A stretch of DNA of 64,000 nucleotides from Lonicera japonica. Its lineage: Eukaryota > Streptophyta > Magnoliopsida > Dipsacales > Caprifoliaceae. A program made the translations under genes and the position numbers. The notes beneath the pieces were generated by a model. That model ran no database searches and was not told where the DNA came from. It was given only the letters and a program-made list of their open reading frames with translations. Positions 11,324-20,378 of this stretch are shown here, one piece after another. The first letter of the stretch is position 1; each line of letters begins with the position of its first letter. Location of the stretch: contig CM038468.1 in assembly GCA_021464415.1 (NCBI GenBank), forward strand, positions 992,001-1,056,000. Direction: 5' to 3'.

Positions 11324-11595
11324 GAATTTGTTACATAGCTATGCTAATTTTTTTTCAATTTATTTTGTAAAATATGGTTGTTCCAAACTTATTTGTGTAC
11401 ATAGGAGAGTTTTAAAATCGAGATTTAAGGTGTATATTTTAGCTGTAAAAACGCGATTGAAAGCAGCGTTTTTTTAAAAAAAAATCAGTCTGTAAAAACG
11501 CAATCCCATTTCGCGTTTTTAATGGTAAAAACGCTACTCAAGCTCGCGTTTTTACCATTAAAAACGCTGCCCCTTGTCCCGTTTTTATAGCCGAT
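11324..11595. repeat. Left terminal inverted repeat of the MULE
   Basis: It pairs with 20378-20107 read in reverse complement. From about 11440 to 11585 it is built from repeated AAAAACGC and GCGTTTTT words, including the internal inverted pair GCGTTTTTAATGG and CCATTAAAAACGC. It therefore folds on itself as well as pairing with the other end. Such repeated words could be transposase binding sites; that is inference. Confidence 0.92.
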
Positions 11596-11736
11596 TTTTT
11601 TTTTAAAATCGATATTTCTGATCACGTTTTTTAACATAAAACCGCGATTCATTATCGCGTTTTTTACTTTAACTAATTTGACCTAAATGCCTTCTATTGC
11701 GCCGTTTCTTACTTCAATTTCTTATTATTCTTCCTC

Positions 11737-11850
11737 TTGCTCTTTTTTTCTCATCTTCTGCTGCTTCGTGGGTGTTGCTCTTTCTTTCTCATCTTCTGCT
11801 GCTTCATGAATGTTGCTCTTTGTTCCTCATCATCTGCTACTTCTTCTTTT
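11737..11850. repeat. Three tandem 38-bp pyrimidine-rich repeats
   Basis: Units starting TTGCTCTTTNTTTCTCATC at 11737, 11775 and 11813 repeat with exactly 38-bp spacing, the third more diverged. They lie in the leader between the left TIR and the transposase gene; a role in expression is speculative. The rest of 11596-12788 is AT-rich, with a GT/G-rich tract at about 12054-12081, and shows no gene. Confidence 0.75.
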
Positions 11851-12788
11851 CATCTTTTTTATAATAGGTATGTCCGTTTATAATATTTTGATTATTTATA
11901 AATTTTTATATTTTGTTTGTGTCTTGATCTATATATTTTAATTATTTATAGATCTGTGTTTACATAATAATGATACGAATAAAAATAAATGAGATATTAT
12001 TGTAGATTTATGATATAGTTTTGTTTAATTGTTTGTAGATGTATGTATGCATAATGTGTGTGTGTGGGGGGGGGGAGGGGGTTTAGATATAGATTTGTAG
12101 ATTTGTGAATGTATGTATTTTTGTAAATTTGTAAATTTATTATTATATTATTGTAATATACAAAATTTGTGTATAGTCCAAATATTATGATTTATGATTT
12201 ATAATATTTTTGAAATTAATTTCAAGTTCCCTAATTAAATGGATGTTTCTTCTATAATTTCGGATATTAATAGATTTTAAAATTCAAAAGTTTTCTATAA
12301 GTTAAATCTTAGGGATAATTAAATTGTTTACTTGAAAAGTCAATTTAGGGTATTTTAGGGAAAATAAAAACAAGAAATTAGTGATTATCCATTGTTTTGG
12401 GTCATTTCCTAATTTACCCTAAACAGGTGGGTTAAATGCAGAATTATTTGAAAAAAATGGTTCAAAAACAAAAAGGCTCATTGTAATACTTAATAATTAA
12501 ATTTGTAGTGGTTTATAATATTTTTTTATTTGCAAAAATTTATTTTATGATTTTAAATAAATAATTTAATATAATATTTCGTAGAGGTTGATACTTAATT
12601 TTATTTTTTCAATAATTATATAACTATTTTGAAGAATATATATATTTATTTAATTTTTCAGAAATTATATTTTATTTTAAAGAATGTATTATTTACCATC
12701 ATAATGGAGGGCATGCTTGCTTATTTTAGATAAATTATATTTATTATCAGTTGGTGATAAATTTGTTTAATTTTGTTGAAGGTAAATA

Positions 12789-14411
12789 ATGTCGAGCAGA
12801 CAAGTATTTATGCTTTTATACTGGGGCGGAGAAATTATTAATGGAGAGAATGGACAATGTTACAATATGCAACATAAAACAGGAATTATCGTTGAAGAAG
12901 GTACGACGTACTTAGAATTAGTTGGAATGATTTATTCTGTTATGAATGTTGACCTCTCGCCATCCACCTTAAAGATTGTATGTAGATGTCCACTGTTTGT
13001 GACCATGAATGTTTGCAGTTTCTTCCTCCATGAAATTAATGATGACAGAAGCTTACATTTTGCAATGGAAAGTATTTTAAAAGTTCCATCTGTGAATGCA
13101 ATCGATTTGTATGTGGAGAAAGTTGATCTGAATTATAATGTGTTCCCACTTGCTGAAAAAATTTGGGCATCAGCCTCATATAGTTCACCACCATCAACAT
13201 AGTACACTCATGTTTCTAACATGCCTTCTACTTCACGACCATCAAAAAAGCTTGAATTTATTCCTGAGACGCGCGACCATACCCGTAAGAACTACATATC
13301 GGACCAGCCAATGTTTGAGTACAGAGATTGTATAGAATATGATGACTCCACTAGAGAGGACACAGATTGGAACTCGGAATCTGATAGTCGTACAGAAGAG
13401 AGTGACACTGAAAGCGATGAATGTGAACAATCAAACCAAATTGAGATGGTTGCGGAAGATATACCGTCATTTTACACACAATTCCCTGTTACGTATGTGG
13501 ATGAGGAGGTGACAATTAATGAGCAGTTGGTCGATCAAAATGAATTACGGAAGGGGCTCACTTACGAGACTAAAGATAAGTTGAAGATTGCCGTGAAACA
13601 ATATGCAATTAAGAATTCAAATGAATTTATTGTTGATGAATCAAAGGCAGATACATGGGCAATAAGGTGTAAATTACACGAAAAAGGGTGCAAATGGCGG
13701 CTTTGTGCTTGTAAGAGGAAGAAGAAACATGGCCAGTTTGAGATAACTAAGTACGAGGGTCTCCACACATGCACATTTGATCGTTTGAAACTAACTCACA
13801 AACATTTGGACTGCAAATTCATTGCCAGCAAAGTAAAACACATGATTAAGGTTGACCCTGGCCTTAAGATTGGCGTTATCCTCGCATTTGTTAAGGATCA
13901 ATATGGTTACAAGATTTCTTATTGGAAGGCATGGAATGCGAAACAGAAGGCTATTGAAATATTATTTGGCAATTGGAAAGGGTCTTATGCTATTCTGCCG
14001 AAATATTTGACCGTAATTAAGTACAACAACCAACGCACCGTCCACGAGTATAGAAGCAAGATGTATGATGGCCATTATCGTATTTTTGATAAGAACTTTT
14101 GGGCCTTTAGTGCTTCCATTGAAGGCTTTGTGCATTGCCGGCCTATTATAAGTGTAGACGCGACACATCTACGAGGCAAATACAATAGAAAATTATTTGT
14201 TGCAATGGCTATGGATGCAAGTGAAGGAATATTTCCGCTTGCATTTGGATTCGGCGTCGAGGAAAGTCACGACACATGGAACTTTTTTCTCACACGGCTT
14301 TGGCATTACAAACTGACATCATATATACCAAAATTCTATATTCATGTACACAAAAAGATCATACAACTAAGCAAAAATAAATATCCATGTACAACCATTT
14401 CATACAAGTAA
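12789..14411 (+). pseudogene. MuDR-family transposase, N-terminal part only, with an in-frame stop
   Basis: MuDR transposases cut and paste MULEs in the nucleus. The frame opens with ATG at 12789 (MSSRQVFMLLYWGGEI), reads 137 codons, meets a single TAG at 13200-13202, and continues in the same frame to 14411. About residues 240-330 of the read-through protein form the MuDR DNA-binding region (ETKDKLKIAVKQYAIKN, then CKLHEKGCKWRLCAC and a later H.C, a zinc-ligand-like pattern). The MULE transposase domain follows with the first catalytic Asp in ISVDATHLRGKY and the GFGVEESHDTWNFFL block. The protein then loses homology after about 14310 (LTRLWHY), so the second Asp, the Glu and any SWIM finger are missing. 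A complete protein would usually be several hundred residues longer. The truncation abuts the 3' end of the PMD gene, so a deletion or cargo-joining event probably removed the rest. It is inactive. Confidence 0.9.
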
Positions 14412-14451
14412 ATAAATGACATTTTTTCTCTAATTACTAACAATCAACCTA

Positions 14452-17400
14452 CTAAGTACCACAACTAGGTTTTTTCCTCTTCCTCTTCGGCCTCTCATCC
14501 CTCTCGACCTCCGTATGGGTGTGCGCCTCTACACTTCTGCCTCTGCCCCTGTCCTTGTCCTTGCCCCTACCCCTCGGTCTACCTCTGCCTCGTCCTATAT
14601 CAATAGGTAACACAGGTACATCTACAACATCTGGTATGCTCAACTGTGTCCCCTCGTTATGATGATCTGTGGGTGTAAATGTCGATGATTGTGAAAGTCC
14701 GAGTGGAAGCTGGTGCGACACAACTGGTGAAATAAATGACGAGTCTGTCGTCAACATAGACACATAATGTCCTATGTCAAAATCCTCGTATATGGTAGGG
14801 AGTGTCGAGAAGTTTGTCGTACTCAGCTGCGGTAAGCTGGCTGGTGGTGGTGAAGGATAACGTATCTGACTGTGATAGGCCGGGGGGAAATGGAGAATAA
14901 AACACATATGTAGTAGTAGTAGTCGTGGTGGGGGTGGGTAACGTAGTAGTAATAGTATCTAGTAATCTGGAGGGGTCATCTGTAGATAACATAGTAGTAG
15001 TGGTAGGTAACGTAGTAGTAGTGGTAGTAGTGGTGGTAGGGGTGGGTAACGTACTACTAGTAGTGGTGGGTAATAATGTAATATAGTACTAGTAGTACTG
15101 GTAGTACTGGTAGGTAACGTAGTAGTAGTAGTAGTGGTGGTGGTGGTGGGGGTGGGTAACGTAGTAGTAGAGGTAGGTAACGTAGTAGTAGTGGTGGTGG
15201 GGATGGGCAACGTAGTAGTAGTGGTAGTAGCGGTGGTAGGGGTGGGTAACGTACTACTAGTAGTGGTGGGTAATATAGTACTAGTAGTACTGGTAGGTAA
15301 TGTAGTAGTAGTGGTGACTGTAGGATCCGAGGAGAAAAGACATGATGTGTAGAGGTAGACGACCCAGCATCATGTGATAATGTATCAGACTGTGCTAAAG
15401 ACGTACTAGTAGTAGTAGTACTGGCAGGTGCGTGCCGCCTCTGACGACAACGGCGGTGGGGTCGTGGGATTGGCTCGGGTATAGGGCCGTGGATCTGTAA
15501 TGGATCAACAGATAATCGATACTCTTAGGCGCGCCGTAATAAGAGCTGAATGTGCCAAGTCAGATATCTCCTTGGATGTAGAATCTCCTGTGATGGACCG
15601 CAAAGGATGGTTCATAGCCAACGAATATATCTTAGCAAGCGCATCACCCTGGAAAGGAACAAAATTATATAAATATGAAATTTAAAATGGCAAAAAAATT
15701 ATAAATTACATTTAGCTGATGCAATTATAACTTACCAGTATCTCCAATGTTACACCTACTGGCTCAGGACCAAACTCGGGAGGTTGCTCAGGCGCCGCAA
15801 GAATGAAAAGACGAGTAACAGTACGAAACCATATCATGTACGAGTCGTCGTACTGTATCGGGCCCTGTAACACATCCGCAGTGACTACGTGGTCATGTCT
15901 GCGATCCCAAAAGGCGATATAATCGCGGTGCTGATGTCTCCAATCAATAGGATCTCCGCGCGCCCTCCCCCTCATATCTGTATCGTGCAACTGCTCACTG
16001 GTGTCAAAATCAACGGGGATATTCTGGTGTAAACCAAATTGTCGCATGACTCTGTAAGGGAGGTGCCACTCCACTATCTCAAAGTAGATAAGAGGTGACC
16101 TACTCCGCCATATAGCCTGACCGGCAAGACAATAAGGAGGCAAACCAGCCATAACATGCGCAGTGTACGGCTGCCAAATCATCTGTAAATGAAGAAATAC
16201 AACTTATAAATTTTAAAATGTACATAAAAACATCTGTAATTTTTAAAAATTTCGGCAGAGTTCCGTCTGTTTATAGAACAATCCATTTTTTTCATATTCA
16301 CCTGTTAAACAAGTTTATTATAACTTTCCAAACAAATACATCTTCCAATCAATCCAAAAGGAATCTATACGTGGGACTATAAATACAGATATAGTTTTCT
16401 CAACCAACCAAGTTCATTTCCCAATCATTCAATGGCTACGAGATATATAGTCACACAACAGTCTACCATAATAATTATATTTACCTGCTTCGCTCGCATA
16501 CGAATCTAGCTGGTTCCCTATAGTAAGTCAGAACATGTATCGGCGTCCGCTCTAGTGAGAACCTAGTCCGCCACCTGTATTAAATAAAAGTAGGGTGTAA
16601 AAAAAGTAATCGTAGCCATAGCATATATTGACACAATTGTCTTCTTACAATTCAACAAACCTGGCTCCATGCGAAGGTCTATCAATCGAATTAATGAGCT
16701 CCTGCTCAGCAATAGCTACGTCAAAGCGACGAGGGCGAATATGTGATAATCTCTCCCAACACCATAACTAACATAAATTAAATGACAATATATTATTGAC
16801 CATGTAAATTCAAAATATAAGATTAAAAATTCTAAAATTCAGCCTTGTATACTTGTAACAAGATGAGCAGACCGGCAATCTGTTTTGATCCTATACGCGT
16901 GGCTCGGCACATCTCCCTATACAACACCACAAGTGCAGCACTACCCCAACTATAATGGCCCACCATATTTAAATCCTGAAGTAGTGGGAGTAAAGAAACT
17001 CTGACATATGCCGAGGACTTGTCAGCCAAAACAGAACTGCCTAGCGATTTAATAATCCAAGCACGTGCGTATCGCTCGACAACAACATCATCAGCATCAT
17101 GGGCAGGTATCTCTCCAAATGTATCTGCTACCCAAGAAAGCTTCAATTTCGAATGCCTGAGAGCGTGGTCCGGTGGTCGGATACCCAATACACGCTCACA
17201 AACGTCAGCTGGAGAGGCATCGAATGGAGGGCCAGTAACTGCATGGCCATCAACTGGTAATCCAAGTAGTACGGCAACATCCTGGAGTGTGATACTACAC
17301 TCCCCAATAGGTAGATGAAACGTGTGTGTTTCCTGCCGCCAACGCTCTACCATAGCCGTAATCAGTGCATGATCGTACTGGATGTGCCCTATGCGGTATA

Positions 17401-17596
17401 GTCCGTAGAATCCTGCTCGTAGTAATGCACGCTGTACAATCTCAGGAAGAATAATTTGCCGTCCATCAGGCCCACTAAACTCAGTAGCGCTCCTACGTGG
17501 CTCCAACAAAGCTGGATCATCGCCTGCCCATATAGCAGAAGACCGATGCTGGTCCTGTAAATATAAGACACGGCGATCCACAGGACGAGGATCCAT
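14452..17596 (-). pseudogene. Plant mobile domain (PMD, MAIN/MAIL-like) gene carried by the MULE, with frameshifts
   Basis: PMD proteins (MAIN and MAIL1 in Arabidopsis) act in the nucleus in silencing and genome stability; many relatives are carried by transposons. Exon 1 (17596-16853) starts MDPRPVDRRVLYLQ and has the PMD core HRSSAIWAG, LPEIVQRALLRAGFYGL, ALITAMVERWRQETHTFHLP and DVAVLLGLPVDG. It splices in frame into exon 2 (16767-16661, LWCWERLSHIRPRRFDVA) and exon 3 (16574-16485, RWRTRFSLERTP). At the end of exon 3 the family sequence runs through all three frames, implying two single-base insertions (GGG run 16516-16518; TT at 16503-16504); only with these does it join exon 4 (16182-15736, MIWQPYTAHVMAGLPPY). 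Exon 5 begins at about 15656 (GDALAKIYSLAMNHP) and changes frame near 15515-15530. The tail is Thr-rich, then basic (RGRGRPRGRGKDK, PKRKRKKPSCGT) to the stop at 14452. Family identity is sure; function is doubtful because of the frameshifts. Confidence 0.87.
14905..15345. repeat. Low-complexity (GTA/GTG)n tract coding a Thr-rich linker of the PMD gene
   Basis: Irregular copies of GGTGGGTAACGTAGTAGTAG repeat here. On the minus strand this encodes TTTTLPTSTT-type repeats between the PMD and the basic tail. The open frames on the plus strand (Val/Gly-rich) are mirror artefacts. Such tracts slip easily and may account for some of the frame changes in the gene. Confidence 0.8.
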
Positions 17597-17974
17597 CGAC
17601 AAATACCTATGTTCATGTACGTGTTAAATAGATATAAAAGAAGATACAATGCATATTAACGCGTACATATGTGAACCCAAAAAAGTTAATAAACTGCATA
17701 ATTAATACACATCCATTCATTACAAGACAAATTACATTATAATGTCACATTACATATTGCAAGGGCAATAACTAATTTAGCATCGTTACATACTTAATTA
17801 CCAAAGCTTTAAACACATACATATACTAAACAAAAATACATAACAACAGTAATCATAAGTCTACAACGCATAATAAAATAAATTACATAAAACTGACACA
17901 ACTAATAAAAACATAAGCAAATAAATCCTATTCCTCGCACACTTGAGTGATTTCTTGCATTGCTCGTACTTCCT

Positions 17975-18310
17975 TTATATTTCTCCTCTCTTTTCCCTCT
18001 CCCTTTCTATGCCCTTCAACAAACGATTATTCAAGTCTTTAACCCCTTCAGCAACTGCCCTCCAATCTTCTTTTTGGACCGATATATGCCTTATTTGATT
18101 GTAAATTTCTTTCATCTCTTCCTGAATTGTTTTTTCCTTGTCAACCCAGTCGAAAAAGTTGCATCCATTATTACCATAACTCTTGCAACCAAAGAATCTC
18201 CGACCTGGGTTTTCCGATGTCCATGACACTCTAATTGGAGCAGGCTCTCCACAAAAACAAGTGACATATGAACATGATTCTCCGGAACTGGAACCAGAGT
18301 TTAAAGACAT
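17975..18310 (-). CDS. Small GRF-type zinc-finger protein, 111 aa
   Basis: GRF zinc fingers bind single-stranded nucleic acid in several DNA-repair and topoisomerase proteins; small stand-alone plant copies are mostly uncharacterised. The ATG at 18310 gives MSLNSGSSSGES, then the finger at about residues 13-51: the Cys ligands of CFCG, the GRRFFGC motif and CNFFDWVD, matching CxCG...GRxFxxC...CxFFxW. Residues 55-111 are charged and likely helical (EKTIQEEMKEIYNQIR, ending EREREKRGEI). The length is normal for this plant group. It lies inside the MULE, 378 bp upstream of the PMD start on the same strand, and is uninterrupted, unlike the other two genes in the element. Whether it is a separate gene or an upstream exon of a larger unit cannot be decided here. 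Confidence 0.8.
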   Translation of the reverse strand: MSLNSGSSSGESCSYVTCFCGEPAPIRVSWTSENPGRRFFGCKSYGNNGCNFFDWVDKEKTIQEEMKEIYNQIRHISVQKEDWRAVAEGVKDLNNRLLKGIEREREKRGEI

Positions 18311-18429
18311 TTCTGCGAAAAATAAAACGCAAATATAGTTTCATGTTACTTTTAAACAATAAGCCTACTTTGTAATTAAAAAAGTTTATGTATATATATA
18401 TGTGACTCTGTGTGTGTATATAAATGCTT

Positions 18430-18830
18430 CGCAATTAATTAAGCATACTTGAAGATTAAATAAAAGTATATATATAACACCAAACCACGATAACCTTAGT
18501 ATATTCTGCTCTCAAGATTAATTAATTAAGCTTACTTTAAGATTAAATAAAATATTATATATAAAAGCTTCTCATTTATCCCTCTCAGTATATACTGCTT
18601 TTAAGATTAAATAATTAAGCTTACTTTAAGATGAAATAAAATATTATATATAAAAGCTTCTCATTTATCCCTCTTAGAGGCGTACTGGTTTCAAGATTAA
18701 ATAATTAAGCTTACCTTAAGATTAAATAAAAGATTATATAAAAGCTTATCATATATCCCCCTTACTATATATTGATCTTAAGATACCATAATTAAGCTTA
18801 CTTTAAGATTAAATAAAATATTATGATTGC
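18430..18830. repeat. Minisatellite of five units, 87-90 bp
   Basis: TAAGCTTACTTTAAGATTAA or close variants begin at 18440, 18527, 18616, 18706 and 18793, giving periods of 87, 89, 90 and 87. Units also share AAAAGCTTCTCATTTATCCC. The array lies upstream of the GRF ORF within the MULE. Confidence 0.85.
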
Positions 18831-20106
18831 TAGCTGAAGCAAAATCGAATTGCTCAAATTAAACGTGTTGAAATTAAATAAAATATTAGGAGAAGCACGC
18901 GGCTTCATACAAATAAAACCCCACAAAAAATCACGAACAGTTAACCCCACAAACCCATTATTACCCCACAACCCCATTGAAATGTTAAAAAATAAATAAA
19001 GATTATGAAATTTGTAAATTATTAACGTAGGAAATTTGTAAATTTTATGTAATGGCATGAAAATAAAAATATTAAAAAAAAATTATAGTTTCTCATACAG
19101 ACGTATGTAACCAAAAGCTGTTCCTTTAAATGTTCTTTTTGTTTGATAAGAAATATAAAAATCCATATAAGAAGCAAATCTATTTTTAAATATGGGTGGT
19201 GCAAAAAAATTATAAATCTAGTCAATTGCTTACATATACAATTTTATTACTTTTTAAATGGTTCAGTTTATTGTAAAATGATTTTTATTCTCATTGGCAA
19301 CTGACTTTTTTTCATATGCAAATTTGACACCATGTATATACTTTATGACTGGGGGACCACTACAAATTTAGCTCAAACATATATAAAACATCACTATCTA
19401 ATAAGTTATACAAATTGCGGCTTTTCAAAATTTACAACCAATGTTGGCTCCAAAATGAAGTTAATCCCCTACACTGATAGAACCACCAAATTCCCCATTT
19501 TAAAATCAAAGTCCAACCAGCAAAACACTCGACGCTGCACCCAAACCACCTCCAAAACACCCAAACCACTGAAACCACTACACAAACCACCACTAAAAGG
19601 GTCACATTTAACATATATCAAATAGAAAACCTCAAAAAATAGAAAACCTCAACCATTAATCGCTGTCAAATCTCAACCATCGGCCATTAATCCCCAAACT
19701 TGTTTATTTTTGATGTTTATATTACACTAATTTCAACCAAAAATTAGAAAATCTCAAAACCCACAATTATCATCTTCATATATACATACACATATACGCA
19801 CATACACATACACACATACAAGCACATATATCACAACAAAGAGGGGAAAAGATAAATCAATGAACTATCCAACAAAGAGGGGAGAAGATTTTGTACCTGC
19901 TGAAGGAGGACGGAGGTCACGGAGGAAGGAGGAGGCCCGGTCCGGTGAGGGAGTAAGGAGGAGGTCCGGTCCGGTGAGGGAGTAAGGAAGGTGGATGGAT
20001 GGAGGAAGGAGGAGGGAGGATACGGTGCTCTGCGTGCGGCGAAATGAGGGAGGAAAGGAGTTGTTCTGCTGTGAGGGAGTTGCTCTGGGCGGAGGGGAGA
20101 AATGGA
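18831..20106. other. MULE interior without a recognised gene
   Basis: It is AT-rich to about 19860 and then a purine-rich (+) tract with repeated GAGGCCCGGTCCGGTGAGGG words at about 19925-19985. Minus-strand frames here (Ser/Pro-rich) follow from this composition and show no domain. The tract next to the right TIR is a possible promoter or leader for the minus-strand cargo genes; that is inference. Confidence 0.45.
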
Positions 20107-20378
20107 ATTCGGCTGTAAAAACGGGACAAGGGGCAGCGTTTTTAATGGTAAAAACGCGAGCTTGAGTAGCGTTTTTACCATTAAAAACGCGAAATGGGAT
20201 TGCGTTTTTACAGACTAAATTTTTTAAAAAAAAAAACGCTGCTTTCAATCGCGTTTTTACAGCTAAAATATACACCTTAAATCTCAATTTTAAAACTCCC
20301 CTATTTACACAAATAAGTTTGGAACAACCCTATTTTACAAAATAAATTAAAAAATCAGCATAGCTATGTAAAAAATTC
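20107..20378. repeat. Right terminal inverted repeat of the MULE
   Basis: It is the inverted partner of 11324-11595, showing the same AAAAACGC and GCGTTTTT words in reverse order, and ends in CAAATAAGTTTGGAACAAC followed by the CATAGCTATG palindrome. The divergence from the left copy is small, limited to scattered substitutions and length changes in A/T runs. Confidence 0.92.

Larger units (their letters stand above)
11324..20378. mobile_element. Mutator-like element (MULE) carrying PMD and GRF cargo genes
   Basis: The element is bounded by long inverted repeats (11324-11595 and 20107-20378) with more than about 90 percent identity by eye. Inside are a MuDR-family transposase remnant on the + strand (12789-14411), a plant mobile domain (PMD) gene on the - strand (17596 to 14452) and a GRF zinc-finger ORF on the - strand (18310 to 17975). 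The transposase and PMD genes converge with about 40 bp between their stop codons. Long TIRs plus MuDR transposase define a MULE. The outer edge is uncertain: the palindrome CATAGCTATG sits at both ends (11334-11343 and 20359-20368) and could be a target duplication or part of the TIR, and inverted similarity appears to continue to GAATTT beyond it. No convincing 9-bp duplication was found outside that. The element is not autonomous now, because its transposase is truncated. Confidence 0.9.

Noticed and set aside
11334..11343. CATAGCTATG as a proven 10-bp target duplication of the MULE
   Set aside because: The word is its own reverse complement, so it cannot be told from part of the inverted repeat, and inverted similarity seems to continue outside it.
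15134..15352. Val/Gly-rich open frame on the plus strand
   Set aside because: It is the mirror of the Thr-rich linker coded on the minus strand by a GTA/GTG tract; no start context or domain supports it.
19831..20287. Ser/Pro-rich open frames on the minus strand at the right MULE end
   Set aside because: They arise from the purine-rich tract and run into the terminal inverted repeat; no domain is seen and the frames overlap one another.
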